Shown in pieces: positions 28,003-37,205 of a DNA stretch of 49,813 nucleotides. The notes below the pieces were generated by a model. That model made no database searches, was not told where the DNA came from, and saw nothing but the letters and a program-made list of their open reading frames with translations. The translations under genes were made by a program, and so were the position numbers. Numbering within the stretch: position 1 is the stretch's first letter; each line of letters opens with the position of its first letter. Location: contig CAMYUU010000005.1 of NCBI GenBank assembly GCA_947302355.1, positions 1-49,813 on the forward strand, read 5' to 3'. This stretch comes from an uncultured Candidatus Saccharibacteria bacterium (GTDB lineage: Bacteria; Patescibacteriota; Saccharimonadia; Saccharimonadales; Saccharimonadaceae).

Positions 28003-28431
28003 ATGAAAATTTTATGGACTGATGGCAGCGCAAGCCCAAACCCGGGGCCAGGAGGGTTTTCGGTAATTGAAGTTTCTGATGGTGAAGCGAGGCCGGTGGC
28101 GCTAGGGCGCGATAAGGATACTACTAATATTCGCATGGAAGGGAGTGCATTAATTGCAGCGATAAAATATGCAGACGAAGAAGGCTGTGAGATTCATAGT
28201 GATTCGGAGTTTTGGATTAATGTACTGACTAAATGGGCGGCAGGCTGGCAGGCGAATGGCTGGAAGAAAAAAACTGGCCCGATCAAGAATTTAGATCTTG
28301 TCCAAGAATTATATGAATTATATACTGTACATGATGTGAAATTGGTGTGGGAAAAGGGCCATGACGGAATAGAGTTTAATGAGATGGCAGACGAGTGGGC
28401 GAATAAAGCTAGGTTGGGTGCGGAAATTTGA
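28003..28431 (+). CDS. rnhA: Ribonuclease HI
   Basis: A 142-residue RNase H1 that removes RNA from RNA-DNA hybrids. The four catalytic acids are visible: Asp in LWTDGSASPNPGPGG, Glu in IRMEGSALIAA, Asp in IHSDSEFWIN, and Asp in FNEMADEWANKAR. A family-typical GWKKKTGPIKNLDL lies between. The length is normal. TAGAAT (27991-27996) ends 6 nt before the ATG, again a leaderless arrangement. It follows uvrD, giving a small repair neighbourhood. Confidence 0.93.
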   Translation: MKILWTDGSASPNPGPGGFSVIEVSDGEARPVALGRDKDTTNIRMEGSALIAAIKYADEEGCEIHSDSEFWINVLTKWAAGWQANGWKKKTGPIKNLDLVQELYELYTVHDVKLVWEKGHDGIEFNEMADEWANKARLGAEI

Positions 28432-28449
28432 TTTTTTAATGTTATCAAA

Positions 28450-29028
28450 ATGGAGTATTTGGGTAAAAATAGAATTTTAATCATTATAACCGGTGAATTG
28501 GCGGCGGGTAAGACTACTTATGGCACAAAAATAGCAAAGGCGCTTGGAATGCCATTTTTAAGTAAAGACAGAATTAAGGAAATTTTATATGATTCTTTGG
28601 GTGAAGTACTGGATTATGAGGCTAAGCGAAAAATGGGCGCTAGTAGTTACGCTGTGTTTTATTATGTTATCGAGGAGCAGATGAGAGCTGGTTTACCTAT
28701 GGTGGTAGAGAGCAATTTTGTGAAGGAATCTGTGCCGATTTTGAAGAATTTGCTTGATAAATATGGTTATAAGCGCGTCACGGTTAGATTTGAAAGCGAC
28801 TTAAAGGTATTACATGAAAGATTTTTGAAGCGGGAATATTCTAGCGAGAGGCATGAAGGTTTAGTCTCGAATGGGACTTTTGATGATTTTGAATATTTTA
28901 AAAAGGTGGCGATAGAATCAAGAGAGTTTAAAATAAATGATGATGAAATTTTGGTAGATACGACGGATTTTGCTAAGGTTGATTTTGCTGGAATTATTAA
29001 AAAAATACAAAGCTTGTGTTATAATTAG
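28450..29028 (+). CDS. P-loop kinase-like ATPase
   Basis: A 192-residue protein with a Walker A motif at 16-23 (GELAAGKTT), a LSKDRIKEILYDSLG segment typical of zeta-toxin/CPT-like and small-molecule kinases, VVESNFVKE as the second strand, and a lid-like LHERFLKREYSSERHEG. It probably phosphorylates a small molecule; the substrate cannot be named. A zeta-toxin identity is unlikely because no antitoxin gene is adjacent. It begins 18 nt after rnhA without a clear ribosome site. Its end carries the promoter of the second surface protein. Confidence 0.72.
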   Translation: MEYLGKNRILIIITGELAAGKTTYGTKIAKALGMPFLSKDRIKEILYDSLGEVLDYEAKRKMGASSYAVFYYVIEEQMRAGLPMVVESNFVKESVPILKNLLDKYGYKRVTVRFESDLKVLHERFLKREYSSERHEGLVSNGTFDDFEYFKKVAIESREFKINDDEILVDTTDFAKVDFAGIIKKIQSLCYN

Positions 29029-29063
29029 CTTATGCTAAAGTCATACAGTAAAACTAACTTTTC
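29020..29063 (+). promoter_or_regulatory. Promoter and start region shared with the first FISUMP gene
   Basis: TATAAT (29020-29025), TTAGCTT, ATGCTAAAGTCATAC, identical to the block at 8571-8597. The -10 box lies inside the last codons of the upstream kinase gene and ends 6 nt before the ATG at 29032. Confidence 0.8.
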
Positions 29064-30977
29064 ATATATATATATATATATATATTAATCAGCCTTGTTT
29101 GTCTTTCTGGAGTTATACTTAGCTCTAGTATTGCTTCTGCTGACGACTCCATAGTAGACCAAGTGACCATCAATGTGCCAGAATCTTGTACCATGACCGG
29201 CACTGGCATGAATTCTCATACTGCAGAAATTACTAATGGTACATATACTGCAAATATAGGTACTACTACACTAAAAGCTTATTGTAATGATAGTAATGGC
29301 TTTTCTATATATACTATAGGATACACTAATGATACATATGGTACTACTACACTAATAGGACAAAGTACTAGTAATACTATAGTTACAGGAACAGCTACAT
29401 CTGCAGGTAATCCTGACACATCTAACTGGGCTATGAAACTAACAGCAGTATCATCTCCAACACCTACATATCCTATTACACTAGACAATGGTTATGGAAG
29501 CTATAGTATAGTACCATCTACTTATACTAAAGTAGCACATAGAGATTCTGGTACTGATATAGGAACCAATGCAGAAGGCTCAACTCTTACTACTACATAT
29601 GCAGCTTATATATCCAGAACCCAACCTGCTGATACATATGAAGGTAAAGTTAAATACACACTTGTACATCCAGCAGACGCTGATGCGCCAGACCCTGCAA
29701 AACAGGCACGGGTTACCGAGTCTGGTAAAATCTGTTATTATGCGAATGCCTCCAATGCATTGGGTACTATGGGCTGTCAGACTATACCCAGCTCTGGTAC
29801 TAATGACGGCGTAACAGCAACTTCTGCCACACTACTCGCATCTAACTTTAGCAGAGAAGGCTATGGCTTTGCTGGTTGGAGTGACGTTTTTGATTATGAA
29901 ACTAACCAAAATGCTCACTTCTATGGTCCACAGGAAGATATTACTTATACTGCTGGACAATACTCCAGCCCCAATAACGGCCTAAGTCTATATGCCGTAT
30001 GGATCAAATCACAAGGTAGTCTACAAGATTCTACTAAAGTAGCACAGCTTTGTGGTACTGGTACAGGAAGCCTAACTACTGCTCCTACTGATGGTACTGC
30101 AAATCTATCTAGCGTATCCGCTCTTACTGATAGCAGAGACAACAATACATATGCTATTGCTAAACTAGCTGATGGTAAATGTTGGATGATAGAAAACTTA
30201 AGATTAGAAGCAGAAGATACTACTAGTGAAGAAGACATCGCTCTAGCTCAAGGATATAACTCTAGTTTTATTGGTCTAGCTACGGCAGAATCTAGCAACT
30301 TCTCAGATACTACTGCGGCTAATAGCTTATATAGTACAAATGGCTCTACTGTTAAAACTATTGACAGTACAGGGGGTAATCGAAGCTATAGATTTCCGCG
30401 TTATAATAATCTAAATACTCCAGCTAATGCTAGTAATAGACCGCAAAATCCTACCAGTAATTCATTCGCAGAAGACAATACTACGGCAGGTATGTATAGC
30501 TATGGTAACTACTATACTTGGGCAGCAGCTATCGCGGATACTACTCATTATCCTAGCGGAGATCATGACACTACATCCATTTGTCCAACTGGCTGGCAAC
30601 TGCCACTAGGTAATACTAGCACAGGAGATATAGCACAGGCTGAAGCAGATGCAGCAAACAAAGTTGGTGGGTTCTCTTATCTAGATCGTAAAATGGGTGG
30701 TACGGGAACTGGATCTGATACCGCTGCTGGTTCACTACGTTGGCGTAAATATCCAGTCAATTTCGTCTATGCTGGCGATGTTGACGGCAGTTCGGTGGCT
30801 CTTCGCGGTTCGACCGGCATTTATTGGTCTTCTGCGGCCGGCTCATATAGCAGTATCTACCCGTACGGTGGCGTTTACGTCTTGCATTTGACTAATAGGT
30901 TCGTTTACCCAGGTTCACATATCTTAAACTTCAAGTATGCCGGAAGGACTATTCGTTGTGTCGCTTCCGGCTTATAA
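29032..30977 (+). CDS. Secreted FISUMP-domain surface protein 2, phase-variable start (out of frame as sequenced)
   Basis: Paralogue of the protein at 8583. The mature frame encodes a signal core ILISLVCLSGVILSSS with cleavage near IASADD, an N-terminal domain nearly identical to that of paralogue 1 over about 170 residues, an InlB-type repeat (YGFAGWSDVFDYET to LYAVW), and a FISUMP domain (YAIAKLADGKCWMIENL, SICPTGWQLP, IYWSS, TIRCV). The ATG at 29032 reads KSYSKTNFSYIYIYIY and stops at 29086. Losing one AT unit from (AT)11, or gaining two, would open a frame of about 647 codons. There is no other ATG in frame before the signal core; a GTG at 29163 would remove it. The final 230 nt switch from A/C-rich to C/G-ending codons. 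Confidence 0.82.
29064..29085 (+). repeat. (AT)11 simple sequence repeat in the signal-peptide region
   Basis: Twenty-two nucleotides of alternating AT, at the same position as the (AT)8 tract of the first paralogue. The difference of three units is 6 nt, so both loci are in the same, out-of-frame, phase. Confidence 0.9.
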
Positions 30978-31024
30978 GCATTGAAGTCTGCCTGGTTCCA
31001 GAGCTCATGTGATATAATAGATTC

Positions 31025-32263
31025 ATGAAATTATCAGAAGAACTAATTTATCGTGGCTTCAGAGCCGAGACTACAATTGAAAATCCGGAAGATTTAGATA
31101 GCAGGGAATCTAAGAAGTTTTATTGGGGAGCGGATCCATCGGCGGATTCACTGACTATTGGAAATCTCGCGGCGCTAATGATGTGCGCTTGCTTTGTACG
31201 TCATGGTTATGAGCCATATTTATTAGTTGGTGGTGCTACTGGACAGATTGGTGATCCGAAAGAAAACAGTGAGCGCGAATTAAAGCCGCTGGATGAAGTT
31301 GAGCATAACAAAAAATGCATCAAAGAGCAGATTGAACGAGTGGTGAATTCTGATAAAGTTACGATGCTTGATAATTTTGACTGGTTTCGAGAGATGAAAT
31401 ATCTTGATTTCCTGCGTGAAGTCGGGAAAGCTTTTTCGATGACTCAGCTCCTCGACCGTCAATTTGTGCAGAATCGGATTGGTGAAGGCGGCTCGGGGAT
31501 AAGCTACGCGGAGTTTTCATACACTTTAATTCAAGGTTATGATTTCTTACATCTATATCGTGAGCATGGGATTGATTTGCAGCTTTGCGGGGCGGACCAA
31601 TACGGTAACTGCACAAGCGGCATTCATTTGATTAAGAGATTGGAGAATGGAGTTGCGGACGTATGGTCTACGCCACTCGTGATTGATCCGGTAACTGGGC
31701 GAAAGTTCGGTAAGTCTGAAGGTAATGCAATTTGGCTAGCAAGCTCTGACAATGGAAGTGGGAATTATACGTCAATCTTTGATTTTTACCAGTTTTGGTT
31801 AAATCAATCTGACGAGGCGGTGGAATATCTGATTAAGATTTATACTTTGTACGATAGAGAAACTATTGAAGATATCTTAAAGCAACATAAAGCAGCGCCA
31901 GAAAAACGTATTGCGCAACGAGCGTTGGCACGTGGGGTAACAGAAGTGGTGCATGGTCGTGAAAGTGCTGAGGCGATTGAGAATTTGACTACGTTACTGT
32001 TTAGTCGCGATACGAATTTTGCAGAATTTAGCGAAGATGAGATTTTGGAGTTTTCTAAATACTTGCCGACGATTGGTAAGGGCGCAATGCTAATTGATGC
32101 GTTGGCAGAGAATGGTCTTGCTGATTCTAAGAAGAAAGCACGTGAATTTTTGGCACAAGGTGCAATTACGATAAATGGTACTAAGGTTAATGATGATATC
32201 GAATTGAAACAGACAGCCATCATTAAAAAGGGTAAGAATAAGTTTTTGATTATTAAGGCTTAA
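31025..32263 (+). CDS. tyrS: Tyrosyl-tRNA synthetase
   Basis: A 412-residue class I synthetase charging tRNA-Tyr. The N-terminal YWGADPSADSLTIGNL holds the HIGH-equivalent site, here TIGN, so both histidines are replaced. LVGGATGQIGDP, YDFLHLYREHGIDLQLCGAD and the KMSKS-type KFGKSEGN follow. A C-terminal S4 RNA-binding domain begins near residue 350 (SKKKAREFLAQGAITINGTKV). The length is normal. TATAAT (31013-31018) ends 6 nt before the ATG. Confidence 0.95.
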   Translation: MKLSEELIYRGFRAETTIENPEDLDSRESKKFYWGADPSADSLTIGNLAALMMCACFVRHGYEPYLLVGGATGQIGDPKENSERELKPLDEVEHNKKCIKEQIERVVNSDKVTMLDNFDWFREMKYLDFLREVGKAFSMTQLLDRQFVQNRIGEGGSGISYAEFSYTLIQGYDFLHLYREHGIDLQLCGADQYGNCTSGIHLIKRLENGVADVWSTPLVIDPVTGRKFGKSEGNAIWLASSDNGSGNYTSIFDFYQFWLNQSDEAVEYLIKIYTLYDRETIEDILKQHKAAPEKRIAQRALARGVTEVVHGRESAEAIENLTTLLFSRDTNFAEFSEDEILEFSKYLPTIGKGAMLIDALAENGLADSKKKAREFLAQGAITINGTKVNDDIELKQTAIIKKGKNKFLIIKA

Positions 32264-32346
32264 ACGATATTGAAGCTATTTGGGATTTGGTTTGGTGATG
32301 TGTTGATTTTGTGTTAAAATAAACATAAGTAATAAGGAGTTATAAA

Positions 32347-33399
32347 ATGGAACCTAATGAACAAGACAAAGCTAATGCGGGAAATACGCCGGCTGCGGGG
32401 CCTGTAGTTGCGCCTACTGAGGGGTCTGCTTCGGTTAGAGCGCCTGAGCCTACTCCGACGTCTACATCGGTTCCTGCGCCTGAGTCGGTTGGTGCGCCAG
32501 TTTCGGAATCTAATTCGACCATTAACCCTGAATCTACGACGAACGCCGCCGCTTCTCCAGTAGCGGAGACTTCCACGAATTCGATGAAATCGGGCAATAA
32601 AATTGGTCTCTGGGTAGGTCTTGGCGTGGGAACTTTAGTATTAGTAGGCGGCATTGTGGCGGCAATCTTAATTCCGCAAATGATGAAGCCGGACTACAAC
32701 AAAATGTATGATTTGGCTAATTCTTTAGGTGATGAAGTTTATAATTATTTTTATTCTAGCGCTTGTCATGACGTTAGATTGTATGTGGATAGCTATTATT
32801 CTGCGGAGGCTAACGAATATGCCGAGTATGTGAATAATTGTAGAAATGATGCCGCAAAGATTTATGCAGAGATTGGAAAGTTCGAAGCGGAGAGTAATGT
32901 GTCTAACGATTCGGAAATTAATGAGCTATACCTAAAGTTTAAGAAGACATTTGACGAGAAGGCTCCAGGAAAAGATCGGATAGAGCAGACACTTAAGGTT
33001 TATGAGGCGATTCATAATTTTGTTTCAGAGGTTAAAGGGTTGGGCAGCGATCTTGAATCAATGCCAACGCCAAGTGAGTTTAAAGAGATTTCCGAAAGTT
33101 TGGCTAACTCTGGTGATGAAAGACTGAGAGGATTTGCCGAAGGGTTGAATCAGCGCTATGAAACATTATATGAAAAGTATCGTTTGCTTTCTGAAATGGA
33201 CTATTCCGATTCGAATTATATGACGGTCTATGAAGAGTATTTGGAAGCTGGCAATGAATTGTCGGATTACTTTAATGAGCAGTCTGACGTGATTGATGAT
33301 TCGGATTATCCATTAGCTGATACGTCCGGTAGAGGCGATGATAGTGTTGTTGATACTTTTAGCGATTTAGAATCGGCAATTGTTGAGAAGGCAAAGTAG
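32347..33399 (+). CDS. Hypothetical membrane-anchored protein with Pro/Ser/Thr-rich N-terminus
   Basis: A 350-residue protein of unknown function. Residues 1-80 are Pro/Ala/Thr/Ser-rich and probably disordered; one transmembrane helix (IGLWVGLGVGTLVLVGGIVA) follows near 86-110. The remaining 240 residues form an acidic, mostly helical extracellular region with two cysteines. The layout, cytosolic disordered tail, single helix, external domain, recurs at 37425, 43572 and 44770. A leadered gene: TAAAAT about 30 nt upstream and an AAGGAG site before the ATG. Confidence 0.75.
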   Translation: MEPNEQDKANAGNTPAAGPVVAPTEGSASVRAPEPTPTSTSVPAPESVGAPVSESNSTINPESTTNAAASPVAETSTNSMKSGNKIGLWVGLGVGTLVLVGGIVAAILIPQMMKPDYNKMYDLANSLGDEVYNYFYSSACHDVRLYVDSYYSAEANEYAEYVNNCRNDAAKIYAEIGKFEAESNVSNDSEINELYLKFKKTFDEKAPGKDRIEQTLKVYEAIHNFVSEVKGLGSDLESMPTPSEFKEISESLANSGDERLRGFAEGLNQRYETLYEKYRLLSEMDYSDSNYMTVYEEYLEAGNELSDYFNEQSDVIDDSDYPLADTSGRGDDSVVDTFSDLESAIVEKAK

Positions 33400-33420
33400 C
33401 TATCGTGGTATAATAACAGA

Positions 33421-34605
33421 GTGAAATATCTTGCAATTCTAGGAAGACAACCAGAAATATCTATAGCTGAGCTTGAGGCGCTTTATGTTGATGTATTACG
33501 TCAGGCGCCTGGCTTGGCTAGTTTTGTGGCGGATTCTGTAGATATTGATAAACTTGGTGGAAGTCTCAAAATTGCTAAAGCATTGGATAGAAAGCCGTTA
33601 GAATACTTACAGAGTTTGCCAGAGGGGAAAATCACGATTGGTGTAAGTGATTATTCCGAAAAGGCATCGCGAAAAACTACACTTGATGAAGCGTTGAAAC
33701 TTAAAAAGATTTTGGTACGACATGGGCGTAGCGTAAGAGTAGTAGAAAGTAAAGATGCGGTATTATCTACTGCGACATCTTTACATAATGGGCTAAGCGG
33801 GAAAAACGATCGGAAGGTTGAATTAATTAAAGTCGGAAATAGCTGGTATAAGGTAATTGGTATTCAGGATATTGATGCGTATGCTAGAAGGGATCAGGCG
33901 CGACCTGCTCGAGATGCAAAGGTAGGGATGTTGCCGCCGAAGTTGGCACAGATCCTGATTAATCTTTGCGGGCCCTTGAAGGTTGGCGCAACGATTTTGG
34001 ATCCGTTCTGTGGTACGGGAGTATTATTGCAGGAAGCATTATTGATGAGATATCGAGCATATGGCACTGATATTAGTGAGCGAATGGTGGAATATAGTGA
34101 AAAGAACTTGAAATGGCTTATGAAATCCAAAAGTATTCATTCTCGGGCCGCGTCGCTCGCTCCCGTCGCCACGGGGCTCGCGCGCTCGTCTTCGCCTTGC
34201 CAGGCTCCGGATTCCCTTGAATCGAATACTTTCTGGATTTCACGAGGCGATGCAACTTCTTTTCAGTGGGTTCAGCCGATTGACGCAGTGGCTTGTGAGG
34301 GGTATCTCGGTAAGCCTTTTAGCCAGATTCCAAGCGATATGGAGTTAAAAAAGCAAAAACAGGAGTGTGGAGCGATAATTCTTGGATTTTTGAAGAATTT
34401 GGCTTCACAGATTAAAGAAGGTATACCTGTAGTAATTGCCGCCCCGGCGTGGCTGAGGCAGGATGGGGCTTATGAAAGATTAGAAATTCTTGACGAAATA
34501 GATAAACTGGGGTATAATGTTAATAATAAATCGCGTAAGGGGCTTTTTTATCATCGTGAAAAGCAGGTTGTCGCGAGAGATATATTAATTTTAAGGAAGA
34601 AGTAA
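33421..34605 (+). CDS. TRM11-like SAM-dependent RNA methyltransferase with palindromic insert
   Basis: A 394-residue protein. The N-terminal 160 residues (MKYLAILGRQPEISIAELEA) resemble a THUMP-associated domain. The catalytic part starts at PPKLAQILINL, with the SAM motif ILDPFCGTGVLLQEAL and YGTDIS for the ribose-binding acid. The motif IV position reads ACEGYLGKPFS, without the common DPPY, so the catalytic call is uncertain. Residues 234-274 are an extra GC-rich insert. The start is GTG at 33421, with TATAAT (33409-33414) 6 nt upstream. rpmA starts immediately after its stop, so both are likely co-transcribed. Probable role: guanosine methylation in tRNA (family knowledge). Confidence 0.75.
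   Translation: MKYLAILGRQPEISIAELEALYVDVLRQAPGLASFVADSVDIDKLGGSLKIAKALDRKPLEYLQSLPEGKITIGVSDYSEKASRKTTLDEALKLKKILVRHGRSVRVVESKDAVLSTATSLHNGLSGKNDRKVELIKVGNSWYKVIGIQDIDAYARRDQARPARDAKVGMLPPKLAQILINLCGPLKVGATILDPFCGTGVLLQEALLMRYRAYGTDISERMVEYSEKNLKWLMKSKSIHSRAASLAPVATGLARSSSPCQAPDSLESNTFWISRGDATSFQWVQPIDAVACEGYLGKPFSQIPSDMELKKQKQECGAIILGFLKNLASQIKEGIPVVIAAPAWLRQDGAYERLEILDEIDKLGYNVNNKSRKGLFYHREKQVVARDILILRKK
34121..34242 (+). repeat. In-frame GC-rich palindromic insert in the methyltransferase gene
   Basis: The left arm (34121-34143, TGAAATCCAAAAGTATTC...) and right arm (34219-34242) are an imperfect inverted repeat whose sequence differs from the uvrD arms. The core at 34152-34194 is the one shared with uvrD. 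It separates ENLKWLMKS from FWISRGDATSFQW, which would be adjacent in a normal Rossmann methyltransferase. Confidence 0.85.
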
Positions 34606-34878
34606 ATGTCACACGTAAAAGCTGGCGGTACCGCCAAGAATGTACACAACAATGCTGGACAACGCCTTGGCGTTAAGCGTTTTGGTGGTCAAAAGGTTAA
34701 AAATGGTGAAGTATTGGTGCGTCAGACTGGCGCTACTAAGATTGCTGGTCATGGTACTTATATGTCACGCAATTTCACGATTCATGCCGCTCGGGATGGT
34801 GTGGTCACCTTTGTAAAGACCAAAAAGACTCATTTTTCAGGTAAGTCTTTACCAAGAATAAGAGTTGAAGTAAGATAA
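34606..34878 (+). CDS. rpmA: Large ribosomal subunit protein bL27
   Basis: A 90-residue ribosomal protein. It has the family features GGTAKNVHNNAGQRLGVKRF, VLVRQTGATKIAGHGTYM and TIHAARDGVVTF. The N-terminus begins MSHVKAGG, close to the classical form that does not need cleavage of a leader. It starts directly after the methyltransferase stop codon and is followed by its own terminator. The usual partner rplU is not adjacent. Confidence 0.95.
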   Translation: MSHVKAGGTAKNVHNNAGQRLGVKRFGGQKVKNGEVLVRQTGATKIAGHGTYMSRNFTIHAARDGVVTFVKTKKTHFSGKSLPRIRVEVR

Positions 34879-34881
34879 AGA

Positions 34882-34911
34882 ATAGCTCCTTCGGGAGTTA
34901 TTTTTTTATGG
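34882..34911 (+). terminator. Intrinsic terminator of rpmA
   Basis: TAGCTCC-TTCG-GGAGTTA followed by TTTTTTT. A UUCG tetraloop closes the stem. The -10 box of the next gene begins within a few nucleotides after the T-run. Confidence 0.9.
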
Positions 34912-34923
34912 TATAATTCTGTT

Positions 34924-35973
34924 ATGGCTAAGAAGAAACATGTTGGCTTTTCTTTTCGGACAGTTTTGATTATTTTGACAATTATTTTGGTGGGTTACGT
35001 CGTTTATCAAAATTGGCCAGATATTCTTGATACGCTTAATCATCTAAGCGAGGCGAATGTGTTTGTGCTACTTCTTTTAATTCCGGAACAATTATTTATG
35101 TATTATGCATGTGGGCAAATTTTCTTCTCTTATTTGCAAAACAGGCAAAATGTACGTAAGTTTACCAAAGGTGAAATCTTACGTATTTCTACAGAGTTGA
35201 ATTTCGTTAATCATGCAGTCCCTGCTGGTGGGATTGGCGGACTCGCCTTTTTGACGTATCGTCTTGCGCCATATAATGTGTCTGCCGGTCAGGCAAGTTT
35301 CTTATATTTGTTTCGTTATGCCGTAACTACAGTGATTAATTATTTACAAGCTTTAGTTGCTATTGTAATTTTATTGATTTGTAATTTGATACCAGAGGAA
35401 GCTAAGTGGATAATTCCGGTATCGCTACTCATGAATTTTGGTGTTTTCGTGGCATTATGGTTTGTGGTGTTTGTGGCGAGCAGTAAAAAACGAATTAATT
35501 TCTTTGCTGAGACGATTTGTAAAATTCTGGATGGCATTATGAAAATAATCACCTTTGGCCACAAGAAACAAATGATAAAAGATAAAAAAATCATAGATTA
35601 TTTCTTGGATATTCATGAGAGCGTAAAAATAGCAAAAGAAAACAAACGTTATTTAAAAAAGCCTGCGCTGTGGGGCCTGATTTATAGCATTTGCGAGATT
35701 GGGACGTATTGGATTGTGGCAATTTCGCTTGGTAGGCCAGAGCTACTGGCTTATATAATGGTGGGCGAAGCAATCGGTTCGGTGTTTGATGGAATTGTGC
35801 CTTACGGGCTTTACGAGCTTGGCATGGCTGGCGTAATGATTGCGTTAGGGGTTGATTTTGCTACGGCTACAATCGTGACAGTGATGACACGCGTGATCAC
35901 TCTTGCCTTTACGATTATTTCTGGCTCGTACCCGTATTATGAAGCAATTAAGAATCATAAAGATAAAGAATAA
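34924..35973 (+). CDS. Flippase-like integral membrane protein (LPG synthase TM-domain family)
   Basis: A 349-residue polytopic protein matching the lysylphosphatidylglycerol-synthetase membrane-domain family: about eight hydrophobic segments with LNFVNHAVPAGGIGGLAFLTYRL and a late VPYGLYELGMAGVMIALG. There is no soluble aminoacyl-transferase domain, so a lipid or lipid-linked flippase role is more likely than lysinylation (inference). TATAAT (34912-34917) ends 6 nt before the ATG. The stop overlaps the xseA start (TAATG). Confidence 0.82.
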   Translation: MAKKKHVGFSFRTVLIILTIILVGYVVYQNWPDILDTLNHLSEANVFVLLLLIPEQLFMYYACGQIFFSYLQNRQNVRKFTKGEILRISTELNFVNHAVPAGGIGGLAFLTYRLAPYNVSAGQASFLYLFRYAVTTVINYLQALVAIVILLICNLIPEEAKWIIPVSLLMNFGVFVALWFVVFVASSKKRINFFAETICKILDGIMKIITFGHKKQMIKDKKIIDYFLDIHESVKIAKENKRYLKKPALWGLIYSICEIGTYWIVAISLGRPELLAYIMVGEAIGSVFDGIVPYGLYELGMAGVMIALGVDFATATIVTVMTRVITLAFTIISGSYPYYEAIKNHKDKE

Positions 35974-37205
35974 TGAACGATAGTTTTACGCCAACTGAGT
36001 TTATTAGTGTTGTCAATCAGACCTTAGAATACGCTTATTCAAGCGCATTGGTGATTGGGGAGGTGGCTAGCTTTAAAGTCAATCAGGGGAAGTGGGTGTT
36101 TTTTGATTTGAAGGACGAGGAATCGAGCATTTCTTGTTTTATGCCTTTGTGGGATCTTAGGATACCGCTTGAGGATGGCATGAAGGTAATGGTGCGTGGT
36201 TTGCCAAAGATTACTAAATGGGGTAAGTTTTCGTTTACCGTTTCGGCGGTGAAGCCGGTGGGCGAGGGGAGCCTGAAAAAAGCTTACGAGATGCTAAAGA
36301 AGAAATTGACTCAGGAAGGTCTGTTTGACCCAGCGAAGAAGCGTCCGATTCCAGATGATTTGATGAGACTTGGCGTGATTTCTTCAACTGGGGCGGCTGG
36401 TTATGCTGATTTTATTAAAATAATCAATGCAAGATGGGGGGGTATGAAGGTGCAGGTTGCACATACGCAAGTGCAGGGGCTTGATGCGCCGGATCAAATA
36501 ATAAAGGCTTTGCAATATTTTAATGAACGGGGTGAAGTGCAGATGATTGCAATTTTGAGGGGCGGAGGGAGTGCCGATGACTTGTCATGCTTTAATGATG
36601 AGGCTTTGGTGCGAGCGATTGCTGCCAGTAAAATCCCTGTGATTACAGGTATTGGACATGAGGTGGATGAGTCGTTGTCTGATTTGGCGGCTGACGTGCG
36701 CGCTTCTACGCCGTCAAATGCGGCCGAGATGCTAACTCGGGATCGAGCTGAAGTCAGAGAGAAGATTCGCCGGAGCATAAATCGTGTAAGTCAGATGACT
36801 TTGCAAGAAATTGAACGAGCGAGAGACAACAATCGGTCTAGAATAAATGAGACGATGCGCAAGTCACTTGAGCAGATTGGGCTAGCGCGGCAGCAAAATT
36901 CTTCGCAGCTAAAACGCATAATTAGTTTGATTCGGGTGAAATATTTGGACCCAATGATTGAAGCGAATCGGGAGAAAATTAGGCGCTGCCTTGAGAAGAT
37001 TAAGGTGGAGTTTGAGAGAGTGGAAAGCGACATAAGTCAGAAGATGAAGACTTTGGAAGTACTAAATCCAGAAAAGGTTCTGAGCCAGGGTTATGCGATT
37101 CTGGCGGGGAAAATTTCTCCTGGTAATATTGTGAAAATTACAACATTTAAGCAGGAAATTGAAGCAGAAATTAAAAAAATACAAGAAAGGAATAGGGATG
37201 AGTGA
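35973..37205 (+). CDS. xseA: Exodeoxyribonuclease VII large subunit
   Basis: A 410-residue catalytic subunit of the single-strand DNA exonuclease. An N-terminal OB-fold (GEVASFKVNQGKWVFFDLKD) is followed by the nuclease core: RLGVISSTGAAGYADFIK, VAHTQVQG, LRGGGSADDLSCFND, TGIGHEVDESLSDLAADVRA and STPSNAAEM. A long coiled-coil region at about 255-365 binds XseB. The TAATG overlap with the upstream flippase-like gene implies translational coupling. The small subunit follows directly. Confidence 0.95.
   Translation: MNDSFTPTEFISVVNQTLEYAYSSALVIGEVASFKVNQGKWVFFDLKDEESSISCFMPLWDLRIPLEDGMKVMVRGLPKITKWGKFSFTVSAVKPVGEGSLKKAYEMLKKKLTQEGLFDPAKKRPIPDDLMRLGVISSTGAAGYADFIKIINARWGGMKVQVAHTQVQGLDAPDQIIKALQYFNERGEVQMIAILRGGGSADDLSCFNDEALVRAIAASKIPVITGIGHEVDESLSDLAADVRASTPSNAAEMLTRDRAEVREKIRRSINRVSQMTLQEIERARDNNRSRINETMRKSLEQIGLARQQNSSQLKRIISLIRVKYLDPMIEANREKIRRCLEKIKVEFERVESDISQKMKTLEVLNPEKVLSQGYAILAGKISPGNIVKITTFKQEIEAEIKKIQERNRDE

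Noticed and set aside
28450-29028. Zeta-type toxin of a toxin-antitoxin pair
   Set aside because: There is no small antitoxin gene next to it, and the fold fits generic P-loop kinases equally well.
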